Shown piece by piece: positions 17,121 through 24,151 of a stretch of DNA of 35,933 nt. Location of the stretch: positions 1-35,933 of the forward strand of contig DIBR01000035.1 in assembly GCA_002415025.1 (NCBI GenBank). Reading direction: 5' to 3'. Positions within the stretch are counted from its first letter, which is position 1. Every line of letters starts with the position of its first letter. The notes under the pieces were generated by a model. It made no database searches and was not told the origin of the DNA. It worked only from the letters and a program-made list of their open reading frames with translations. A program made the position numbers and the translations under genes. Source of the stretch: Spongiibacteraceae bacterium UBA5047 (GTDB lineage Bacteria > Pseudomonadota > Gammaproteobacteria > Pseudomonadales > Spongiibacteraceae).

Positions 17121-17328
17121 CGCGCAAACAATAAAAACCTGATGCTGCTTTCAACGCAAAGCCGCCATGGTTTACTGCAGGGTAATTGGTGGCGGCCCAA
17201 AATTCCGGTTTTGTTTTAGTGGTACGCGTAGCGTCGCTTTGGCGACCGCTCCGTCCAGGTTGGCGCCATGATTTGGCGTATATTGAGAGGTATGGGCCGT
17301 CTCGCGACAGCGAGACGGTCTTTTTTTT
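17121..17328 (+). ncRNA. Candidate structured leader or small RNA ending at an intrinsic terminator
   Basis: About 200 bases lie between a plausible promoter and a strong terminator, with no convincing gene inside. They contain a second hairpin at 17,230-17,250 (AGCG-TCGC pairing with GCGA-CGCT around TTTG, one bulged base). The transcript could be an attenuated leader of cheY-hpt or a free small RNA. I could not match it to a known riboswitch, including c-di-GMP types. It fills most of the 443-base fliN-cheY gap. Confidence 0.35.
17295..17328 (+). terminator. Strong rho-independent terminator
   Basis: The arm CCGTCTCGC (17,297-17,305) pairs perfectly with GCGAGACGG (17,310-17,318) around a GACA loop, with two more possible pairs below (GG against TC). 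The eight Ts at 17,321-17,328 follow at once. It either ends the fliFG-fliM-fliN transcript or attenuates transcription into cheY, so cheY-hpt must have read-through or its own promoter between 17,329 and 17,440. Confidence 0.9.
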
Positions 17329-17439
17329 GTCTGCCCTTTGGCTCGCGCTGTTGTTCCCGAGCTTGGCAGTGTAGGCTCCCCATATTACTTCAAATCATTA
17401 TGTAGGCTGGGCCTGCAGCAGCGACTGACGAGTACAGGC

Positions 17440-17856
17440 ATGAAAATTCTGGTTGTCGACGACTTCGCAACGATGCGTCGCATAATAAAAAATCTTCTCA
17501 ATACGCTTGGCTATGAGGACGTGAATGAAGCGGAAGATGGCACGGTTGCATTGCCGATGTTGCACAATGAAGACTATGAATTTCTGATTACAGATTTGAA
17601 CATGCCCGGCATGTCGGGGCTCGATCTGTTGCGGGCGGTGCGCGCGGACAGCACCTTGTGTCGCTTGCCGGTGCTGGTGGTTACCGCAGACGCAAACCGG
17701 GAAAAAATAGTTGCAGCAGCAAAAGCCGGCGTTGACGGATATATGGTCAAACCCTTCAGTGCTGCGGTATTGCAGAGCAAAATAAGCGCGATTCTAGCTC
17801 GCACCGGGCAGGGTCCACTTGAGGCGGCTGCGGCGGATAAAGATGAGACCAACTGA
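17440..17856 (+). CDS. cheY: CheY-like single-domain response regulator
   Basis: This receiver-only protein of 138 residues probably binds the FliM N-terminal peptide when phosphorylated. The acidic pocket is D7-D8, the phosphoacceptor D52 (LITDLNMPGMSG), the switch Thr T82 (VVTADAN), an aromatic Y101 at the CheY Tyr-106 position, and the conserved K104 (MVKPF). The start at ATG 17440 gives the classical KILVVDD first strand; the frame is open further upstream without homology. A short charged tail (after ~120) is beyond the usual CheY end. The HPt gene begins inside its last codons. With a FliM next door that keeps its CheY-binding site, pairing within the module is likely. Confidence 0.92.
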   Translation: MKILVVDDFATMRRIIKNLLNTLGYEDVNEAEDGTVALPMLHNEDYEFLITDLNMPGMSGLDLLRAVRADSTLCRLPVLVVTADANREKIVAAAKAGVDGYMVKPFSAAVLQSKISAILARTGQGPLEAAAADKDETN

Positions 17857-18313
17857 AGAAGACCCGGATCTATGGTCTTTCTTTCTCGATGAGGTTGAAG
17901 CTCTGGGACAAGAAATGCTCGCCGCTGTTAAGGCCCTGGCTGCTGGCAGCCTTGCCGAAACGGCCTACGAGGATTTACGTCGCGGTTTTCATACGCTGAA
18001 AGGCGGCGCTGCGCAGATGTCTGGCTGTGATAGCCTGTATTGCTGCTCCATGAAAGCCGAGCGCATTGTGCAAGGGGTTACCCGTGAGGTGGTATTCCCC
18101 AGTCCGGCACTGCTCGGCCTGCTCGGCGACGCGGTTGGCGCCAGTATCGATCTGATTCAGCAGGCCCGTCTATCGGGGGTAATGCCCGCATATTCGCTCT
18201 CGCTACGCGAGCGTCTTGAGCGCGCCGACCAGTACCTTGTTGACGCTGAAAGAGCGCAAATGTGTGGTGAGGGCCGGGCGCCATTTCCCGGTCTGGTCGT
18301 TGACGGGGCGTAA
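17843..18313 (+). CDS. HPt (histidine phosphotransfer) domain protein
   Basis: The product is 156 residues. The four-helix HPt core spans about 8-115, with the phosphorylatable His at 50 in GFHTLKGGAAQMSG, the standard H-x-L-K-G-G motif, and helices before and after. There is no kinase, receiver or CheW-like part. ATG 17843 overlaps the cheY stop by 14 bases in another frame, so the two are co-translated and probably exchange phosphate. It could feed CheY from a distant histidine kinase or drain phosphate from it; the module has no CheA or CheZ of its own. The C-terminal ~40 residues, ending FPGLVVDGA, are of unknown role. Confidence 0.82.
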   Translation: MRPTEEDPDLWSFFLDEVEALGQEMLAAVKALAAGSLAETAYEDLRRGFHTLKGGAAQMSGCDSLYCCSMKAERIVQGVTREVVFPSPALLGLLGDAVGASIDLIQQARLSGVMPAYSLSLRERLERADQYLVDAERAQMCGEGRAPFPGLVVDGA

Positions 18314-18401
18314 TTCAGGGCCTGATTGGCCGATGACGCCAAACACTTTTCTGCAGGCTCGTTTATAATCGCGCTTTTTTCTCGGGAAGGAGCAATCTCG
18401 C

Positions 18402-19034
18402 TTGCAGTCGCTTCTTGACATTTCAGGTCTCGGATTTGAGCGGGATGGTCGCCAGCTGGTGAGCGGGCTATCCTTCGCCGTCAAACCGGGCGAGGTGCTC
18501 CGTATCGAGGGCCCGAATGGCGCCGGTAAAACCAGTCTGTTGCGTGTGCTTGCCGGTTTGTATTCGGGCTATCAAGGCGATATCCGCTTTAACGACGAGC
18601 TGCTGACGAGCCGCTGCCGGCCCTTGCTGCAACAGCAGAGTCTGTTTCTCGGTCATTCTCCGGCGATCAAAATGACTCTCACTGCCCGCGAAAACCTGGA
18701 GTGGCTGGCAGCGCTGCAGTGCCGGCAGGTTTCAGCGGGCATACTTGAGGCTGCCTTGGCGCAGGTGGGCTTGACTGGATACGAAGACGTGCCCTGCAGG
18801 CAGATGTCGGCAGGGCAGCAGCGCAGAGTCGCGTTAGCGCGCCTGTTTCTCGCGCCGCTTTCTTTATGGATGCTCGACGAACCCTTCACCGCTCTGGATA
18901 AAACCGCCGTGCTTGAGCTTGAGGGCTGGATCAATGATTTTGCTGCGCAGGGCGGGGCAGTGGTGCTAACCACGCATCATGACTTAACGACGGTAACGCC
19001 GCTTCAGAGCATCGTGCTCGAGGGAAGTCGATGA
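18402..19034 (+). CDS. ccmA: Haem exporter ATPase CcmA
   Basis: CcmA is the ABC ATPase that, with CcmB, C and D, releases holo-CcmE during cytochrome c maturation (System I). The 210-residue protein has Walker A GPNGAGKTS, the signature MSAGQQRRVALARL and Walker B LWMLDEP, followed by the H-loop in TTHHD. It starts at TTG 18402 behind a clear GGAAGGAG, nine bases away. The stop overlaps the ccmB start by four bases (ATGA). It is the first gene of a nine-gene ccm operon beginning 88 bases after the HPt gene. Confidence 0.95.
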   Translation: MQSLLDISGLGFERDGRQLVSGLSFAVKPGEVLRIEGPNGAGKTSLLRVLAGLYSGYQGDIRFNDELLTSRCRPLLQQQSLFLGHSPAIKMTLTARENLEWLAALQCRQVSAGILEAALAQVGLTGYEDVPCRQMSAGQQRRVALARLFLAPLSLWMLDEPFTALDKTAVLELEGWINDFAAQGGAVVLTTHHDLTTVTPLQSIVLEGSR

Positions 19035-19717
19035 ATCCCTTGACACTGACGGGATTGTGCCGGGCCTTGCTAAGGCGTGAGCTCACGGTAATGCTGCGCA
19101 GCCGTGCAGAACTGGCAAACCCCTTGTTCTTCTTCCTGATGGTCTGCGCACTGTTTCCTCTGGGCCTGGGGCCCTCGCCGCAATTGCTGGCGACAATGGC
19201 GCCCGGAATTTTGTGGATTGTGGCATTGCTGTCAGTGCTGATGGCCAGCGACAGCCTGTTTCGCAGCGACTTTGAGGACGGCACGCTGGAGCAAGTATTG
19301 CTCAGCCCGGTATCGCTGTATCTGATTGTTTTGATCAAAACGCTGGGTCACTGGTTGTTGACGGGCCTGCCGTTGACCCTGCTTGCGCCGTTGCTGGCTC
19401 TCATGCTGCAAATGCCTTCATCGGGTCTGGTGGTGTTGGTCTTGAGTCTTGCGGCAGGTAGTTTGGTGTTGAGCTTTATTGCTGCGATCGGGGCTGCCCT
19501 GACCGTTGGCTTGAAGCGCGGTGGCGTGCTGCTTTCGTTGCTGGTGTTGCCGTTGTTTGTGCCTGTACTTATTTTTGGTAGTGCGGCTGTGCAGCGGGCG
19601 GTGCAGGGAATGGACAGTGTTTCCCCCCTGGCCTTGCTGGCCGCAATGGCGCTGTTATCGCTTGCGTTGGCGCCGCTGGCCATTGCCGGGGCCTTGAGAG
19701 TAAGCCTCGACCAGTAG
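19031..19717 (+). CDS. ccmB: Haem exporter membrane protein CcmB
   Basis: This is the membrane partner of CcmA, 228 residues with about six hydrophobic segments and the N-terminal LLRRELTVMLRSRAELANPL region typical of CcmB. The FEDGTLEQVLLSP loop after the second helix is a family landmark, thought to touch the ATPase. ATG 19031 overlaps ccmA. The gap to ccmC is about 60 bases, the largest inside the operon. Confidence 0.94.
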   Translation: MNPLTLTGLCRALLRRELTVMLRSRAELANPLFFFLMVCALFPLGLGPSPQLLATMAPGILWIVALLSVLMASDSLFRSDFEDGTLEQVLLSPVSLYLIVLIKTLGHWLLTGLPLTLLAPLLALMLQMPSSGLVVLVLSLAAGSLVLSFIAAIGAALTVGLKRGGVLLSLLVLPLFVPVLIFGSAAVQRAVQGMDSVSPLALLAAMALLSLALAPLAIAGALRVSLDQ

Positions 19718-19777
19718 CTTGAGGTATACTACCGCGCCTGGAATGGGTGCATATTTTCATGGGTTAGAGTGGTTTTT

Positions 19778-20524
19778 ATGTGGGGCTGGTTTCACAAATG
19801 GAGTTCGCCACGCTGGTTTTATCAGCTGAGCGGCCGCCTGTTGCCGTGGCTGGCGGTGTTAACTGCACTAACGCTGGTCGCAGGTGTTGCATGGGGCTTG
19901 TTGTTTGTACCGCCGGACTACAAGCAGGGTAACAGCTTCCGCATTATTTATATTCATGTGCCCGCTGCGGCGGTGGCCATGGCGGGGTATATGGTGATGG
20001 CTGTGGCGGGTGCTATCAGCCTGATATGGCGCATCAAACTGGCGGACATGGTAATGAAATGCTGCGCGCCAATAGGGGCTGCGCTGACATTTTTGGCGCT
20101 GGTCACCGGCGCCATCTGGGGCAAGCCAACCTGGGGCACCTGGTGGGTGTGGGATGCGCGTATTACCTCCGTGCTGGTTCTGTTTTTTCTCTACGTCGGC
20201 GTGCTGGCTCTGTACGAGGCGTTTGATAACAAGGAAGCGGCTGGCCGCGCCTGTGCAATTCTCGCTTTGGTCGGTGCAGTGAACATTCCGGTTATCTACT
20301 GGTCTGTAGAGTGGTGGTATAGCCTGCATCAGCCCGCGAGCATCAGTTTTACCGGTGAATCGAGCATTCATCCGAGCATGCTGCGCCCGCTCATTCTGAC
20401 GATTATCGGCTTTTACAGTTTCTTTGCCGTCAGTCTGCTGCTGTTTGTGCGCAACGAAATTCTGAATCGCGAGCGCAATACGCGCTGGGTACGTGAGTTG
20501 ATTCTGGCTGACTCCAAGGTTTGA
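19778..20524 (+). CDS. ccmC: Haem handling protein CcmC
   Basis: CcmC presents haem to CcmE at the periplasmic face. It is a six-helix membrane protein of 248 residues from ATG 19778; GTG 19769 in the same frame would add three residues. The tryptophan-rich haem motif WGTWWVWDARITS lies in the second periplasmic loop, and the flanking His ligands are present (YIHVPAA, and SSIHPSMLRP). Its stop overlaps the ribosome-binding region of ccmD. Confidence 0.95.
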   Translation: MWGWFHKWSSPRWFYQLSGRLLPWLAVLTALTLVAGVAWGLLFVPPDYKQGNSFRIIYIHVPAAAVAMAGYMVMAVAGAISLIWRIKLADMVMKCCAPIGAALTFLALVTGAIWGKPTWGTWWVWDARITSVLVLFFLYVGVLALYEAFDNKEAAGRACAILALVGAVNIPVIYWSVEWWYSLHQPASISFTGESSIHPSMLRPLILTIIGFYSFFAVSLLLFVRNEILNRERNTRWVRELILADSKV

Positions 20525-20532
20525 GGGTAAAG

Positions 20533-20736
20533 ATGTACTTCAACAATATTCAAGAGCTATGGGCAATGGCGGGGCATGGGCCTTTCGTTTGGGCTGCCTA
20601 TGGCATCACGCTTGCCACACTTCTGGCATTGCTCTGGGTGCCGCTGCGCACCAGACAACAGCAGTCACGCAATTTGCGAGCTTACTACCGCCGCCTTAAT
20701 GCGAGCGCAACTTCCCTGACTGACGGGGAGAACTGA
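20533..20736 (+). CDS. ccmD: CcmD, small haem exporter subunit
   Basis: This 67-residue single-span protein joins the CcmABC complex and helps release CcmE. It has the typical MAGHGPFVWAAYGITLATLL membrane segment followed by a basic cytoplasmic tail. ATG 20533 is chosen because GAGGG lies just upstream and the family starts near this point. Its stop overlaps the ccmE start (TGATG). Confidence 0.9.
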   Translation: MYFNNIQELWAMAGHGPFVWAAYGITLATLLALLWVPLRTRQQQSRNLRAYYRRLNASATSLTDGEN

Positions 20737-21170
20737 TGCACCCGCTACGCCGACAACGACTGATGATTGTACTGTTTATTGTAATGGCGGCGGGTCTTGC
20801 CGTTGCACTGCTCGGATACGCCCTGCGGCAAAATATCAATCTGTTTTATCCGCCATCGGCTATTGCCGCCGGCGAAGCGCCCGTGGGGCGTGATATTCGC
20901 GCGGGAGGCATGGTGCTTGAAGGCAGCATCCAGCGAGCGGCCGATAGCCTTGATGTGAGCTTTATTGTGACCGACTATCAGGCCAATGTGCCTGTGACCT
21001 ACACCGGAATACTCCCCGATCTGTTCAGCGAAGGCGAGGGAGTTGTGGTTGCCGGTCAGCTCGATGATCAGGGCGTTTTTCGCGCCAGCCAGGTACTGGC
21101 CAAGCATGATGAAAACTATATGCCGCCGGAAGTCAGTGATGCGCTGGAGAAAGCGCGCCCGGAGGGTTGA
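20736..21170 (+). CDS. ccmE: Haem chaperone CcmE
   Basis: CcmE is a periplasmic, membrane-anchored OB-fold protein that binds haem covalently before handing it to CcmF. Its 144 residues include an N-terminal anchor (RRQRLMIVLFIVMAAGLAVA), the beta-barrel (GGMVLEGSIQ; VPVTYTGILPDLFSEGEGVV) and the haem-binding His with the conserved nearby Tyr in LAKHDENYMPPEV. Start and stop are both coupled to the neighbouring genes. Confidence 0.96.
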   Translation: MHPLRRQRLMIVLFIVMAAGLAVALLGYALRQNINLFYPPSAIAAGEAPVGRDIRAGGMVLEGSIQRAADSLDVSFIVTDYQANVPVTYTGILPDLFSEGEGVVVAGQLDDQGVFRASQVLAKHDENYMPPEVSDALEKARPEG

Positions 21171-21172
21171 GT

Positions 21173-23125
21173 TTGATACCTGAAATTGGTCACTTCGCGT
21201 TAATCATCGCATTTTGCTTTTCGTTGCTGCTCTTCGCATTGCCTGCCAGTGGCTACTATCTTGGCAATCGACAATTAATGTTGAGCGCGCCGCGACTGGC
21301 AGTCCTGCAATTTCTGTTTGTAGCTATTGCCTTTGCCTGTCTCGCGGCGTCCTTTTTGCTGGACGATTTCACGGTGTCTATCGTCGCCCAGCAATCCAAC
21401 AGCCAGTTGCCGGTTCACTATAAATTCACGGCACTGTGGGGTGGTCACGAAGGCTCGCTGCTATTGTGGGCGTTGATACTCGCCGGCTGGACCGCGGCAG
21501 TGGCCGTGACCGGAAAGCAACTGCCGCATCCGGTCAAAGCAATAGTGCTGGCGACTATGGGTGCGGTGGCGATAGGCTTTTTAAGCTTTATGTTGTTTAC
21601 GTCCAACCCATTCGAGCGGCTGCTGATTACGCCTCCGGCTGATGGTCAGGATTTGAATCCATTGCTGCAGGATTTTGGCATGGTGATCCATCCGCCGATG
21701 CTGTACTTCGGTTATGTGGGATTTTCGGTCGCCTTCGCTTTCGCCATTGCGGCGCTGATTCGCGGCAAGCTTGATGCCAGTTGGGCGCGCTGGGCGCGGC
21801 CATGGACGAATATCGCCTGGGCCTTTCTCACCGCAGGTATTACGCTTGGTAGCTGGTGGGCCTATTACGAGCTGGGTTGGGGTGGCTGGTGGTTCTGGGA
21901 CCCGGTCGAAAATGCCTCCTTTATGCCCTGGCTGGTGGGTACTGCGCTGGTGCATTCGTTGGCAGTCACCGAAAAGCGTGGCGCGTTTAAGAACTGGACC
22001 TTGCTACTGGCGATTTTCGCCTTTTCGCTCAGTCTGCTGGGTACCTTTCTGGTTCGCTCCGGGGTGTTGACCTCGGTGCATTCATTTGCAGCCGACCCGA
22101 CGCGTGGCCTGTATATCCTGGCGTTTCTGTTTGTCGTCATTGGCGGCTCCCTCACGCTCTACGCGCTGCGCGCACCGGAGGCTCACTTTAAGCCGGTGTT
22201 TGCCAAAGTGTCGCGTGAGTCGCTTTTGCTCGCCAATAATATCCTGTTGGTTTGCGCCGCATTGGTTGTGTTGTTAGGAACCTTGTTCCCTCTCGTCATG
22301 GATTATCTGGGGCAGGGGAAATATTCCGTCGGACCACCGTACTTTAATGCCATGTTCGTTCCGCTGGCCGGCGCCCTGGGCGTGCTGACCGGCATCGGCA
22401 TGTTCAGCCAGTGGAAGAACTCGCGGGGTTTAACCGAACTCATTCGCTCACCGCTGGTGCTCGCGGTTATTGCGGGAAGCTTGCTGCCTCTGCTGTGGGG
22501 CAGCTGGCTGCCCGGTGCGGCCTTTGGCCTGTTTTTGGGTAGCTGGCTGATTTTTGCCAGTGTTCGCAGTCTCCTGCATCAAACTCGCCACGCAGCGAAT
22601 TTGGTCGTCGGCCTAAAGCGGTTGCGATTGTCATATGTGGGGATGCTCTGTGCCCATATCGGATTTGGTTGCGCTGTTATTGGCGTTACGGTGGTCAGTT
22701 TGTACAGCAGCGAACGCGACTTGCGCCTTGATCAGGGCGAGAGTCTGGAGCTTGCGGGCTACAGCGTGCAATTCAACGGTACCTCGGCAATTCGCGGGCC
22801 CAATTATGTTGGCACGCGTGGCGACTTGCGTGTGAGTCGCAACGGTCGTTTTATTGCAGAGCTCCATCCCGAAAAGCGACGTTACCACGCGCGGCAGGAG
22901 CAGGTGATGACCGAAGCCGGTATTGATGCGGGTTTGATGCGGGACATTTATGTGGCCCTCGGCGAACCCTTGCAGGGTTCGGCCTGGGCGGTACGTGTGC
23001 ATTACAAACCCATGGTCCGCTGGATATGGCTTGGCGGAGCGCTGATTGCGCTGGGGGGGCTGCTTGCGGTTATGGACAAGCGCTACCGTTTGCCGGAACG
23101 TGCGAAAAAGGCGTTGGAGGTTTAG
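21173..23125 (+). CDS. ccmF: Haem lyase subunit CcmF
   Basis: CcmF attaches haem to apocytochrome c. It is a large polytopic protein of about 650 residues with many membrane segments. It has the WWD haem-handling domain (GWGGWWFWDPVENASFMPWL), VIHPPMLYFGYVGF and a periplasmic loop before the last helix. TTG 21173 is preferred because GGAGG lies 7 bases upstream; TTG 21167 in the same frame is possible. It overlaps or abuts ccmE and is followed within two bases by ccmG. Confidence 0.95.
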   Translation: MIPEIGHFALIIAFCFSLLLFALPASGYYLGNRQLMLSAPRLAVLQFLFVAIAFACLAASFLLDDFTVSIVAQQSNSQLPVHYKFTALWGGHEGSLLLWALILAGWTAAVAVTGKQLPHPVKAIVLATMGAVAIGFLSFMLFTSNPFERLLITPPADGQDLNPLLQDFGMVIHPPMLYFGYVGFSVAFAFAIAALIRGKLDASWARWARPWTNIAWAFLTAGITLGSWWAYYELGWGGWWFWDPVENASFMPWLVGTALVHSLAVTEKRGAFKNWTLLLAIFAFSLSLLGTFLVRSGVLTSVHSFAADPTRGLYILAFLFVVIGGSLTLYALRAPEAHFKPVFAKVSRESLLLANNILLVCAALVVLLGTLFPLVMDYLGQGKYSVGPPYFNAMFVPLAGALGVLTGIGMFSQWKNSRGLTELIRSPLVLAVIAGSLLPLLWGSWLPGAAFGLFLGSWLIFASVRSLLHQTRHAANLVVGLKRLRLSYVGMLCAHIGFGCAVIGVTVVSLYSSERDLRLDQGESLELAGYSVQFNGTSAIRGPNYVGTRGDLRVSRNGRFIAELHPEKRRYHARQEQVMTEAGIDAGLMRDIYVALGEPLQGSAWAVRVHYKPMVRWIWLGGALIALGGLLAVMDKRYRLPERAKKALEV

Positions 23126-23126
23126 T

Positions 23127-23684
23127 GTGGCGCGACTGAAATTGTTTATTCCGCTGATTATTTTTATCGCCCTCGCGCTATTGTTTTTTGGTGTGGAAAC
23201 ACGGGTAAGTGACGGCGAGTATGACCCCAAAGAGCTGCCGTCTGCCCGCATTGGCAAAGCCTTTCCCGACTTTGCCTTACCCGGTTTGCTAAGCGGTGAT
23301 ACGGTCACTCCCAGCCTGTTTCAGGGTAAGGTCAGTATTGTGAATGTGTGGGCGACCTGGTGCCCGACCTGCCTGTATGAGCACCCCTTTCTGGTTGATC
23401 TCGCCCGGCGCGGGGAAGTGAGCGTGTTCGGTATTAACTATAAGGACAGCAGCGACAAAGCGCGGCGCTGGCTGCTGGATAAGGGCAACCCCTTTGAGGT
23501 GAATATCGTCGACAGCGCCGGCAAACTGGGGCTTGATCTTGGCGTAACCGGCGCTCCGGAAACCTTCGTGGTTGATCGGCAGGGTGTTATTCATATGCGC
23601 TATCAGGGCGGTTTGGACGAGGCCATATGGCAGGCGCGTTTTGTACCGTTGATAACCCGCTTGAAAAGCGAGGCGGGGCAATGA
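23127..23684 (+). CDS. ccmG: Thiol:disulfide reductase CcmG (DsbE)
   Basis: This membrane-anchored periplasmic thioredoxin-like protein reduces the apocytochrome haem-binding cysteines. The 185-residue product has an N-terminal anchor (LKLFIPLIIFIALALLFFG), the active site WATWCPTCLYE, GINYKD, and the cis-proline loop VTGAPETFVVD. GTG 23127 is chosen because GGAGG is 6 bases upstream and the anchor follows at once; the frame is open back into ccmF. The stop overlaps the ccmH start. Confidence 0.94.
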   Translation: MARLKLFIPLIIFIALALLFFGVETRVSDGEYDPKELPSARIGKAFPDFALPGLLSGDTVTPSLFQGKVSIVNVWATWCPTCLYEHPFLVDLARRGEVSVFGINYKDSSDKARRWLLDKGNPFEVNIVDSAGKLGLDLGVTGAPETFVVDRQGVIHMRYQGGLDEAIWQARFVPLITRLKSEAGQ

Positions 23685-24151
23685 GGCTGGTTTCGCACGT
23701 ACTGCTGCTTGTTTTGATGCTGGCTAGCCACCATGCCGCGGCCGTTGTCGAGACCTACGAGTTTGCAAACGCGGTTGATCAGCGCCGCTATCAGGCGTTG
23801 ATTGAGGAGCTGCGCTGCCCGAAATGTCAAAACCAGAATCTGGCGGGCTCGGACGCACCCATTGCCGAAGATCTGCGCAACGAAGTATATCGCCTGATCA
23901 ACAGCGGCTCGTCGGATCAGGAAATTTTGCAGTATATGCTTGATCGCTACGGGGACTTTGTTCTTTATCGCCCCCGCTTTACCCTGGAGACGCTGGCCTT
24001 GTGGCTGGGGCCGGGGGTGTTGGTACTGCTGGGCTTGGGTATCTGGTGGCGCCTGTCGCGTGCCGACAGCAAAGCGCTGGCCGCGCAGTCTCTTAGCGCC
24101 GACGAGCAAAAGAACCTGGACGATCTATTGGAGCAGCAAGGTGGTGACTGA
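23681..24151 (+). CDS. ccmH: Cytochrome c maturation protein CcmH
   Basis: CcmH is the short thiol oxidoreductase subunit of the haem lyase complex, 156 residues. A signal peptide (RLVSHVLLLVLMLASHHAAA) precedes the three-helix domain with the redox pair in LRCPKCQNQNLAGSDAPIA, and a C-terminal membrane helix follows (LWLGPGVLVLLGLGIWW). ATG 23681 overlaps the ccmG stop (ATGA). The CcmI part is a separate gene here, as in Pseudomonas and unlike the E. coli CcmH fusion. Confidence 0.95.
   Translation: MRLVSHVLLLVLMLASHHAAAVVETYEFANAVDQRRYQALIEELRCPKCQNQNLAGSDAPIAEDLRNEVYRLINSGSSDQEILQYMLDRYGDFVLYRPRFTLETLALWLGPGVLVLLGLGIWWRLSRADSKALAAQSLSADEQKNLDDLLEQQGGD

Noticed and set aside
17186..17374. 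62-codon frame in the fliN-cheY gap
   Set aside because: It runs through the intrinsic terminator, has no convincing ribosome-binding site and no recognisable content.
17363..17377. TTGGCA..GGCT, similar to a sigma-54 promoter, upstream of cheY
   Set aside because: The GG and GC elements are one base too close together, and the -12 element is poor.
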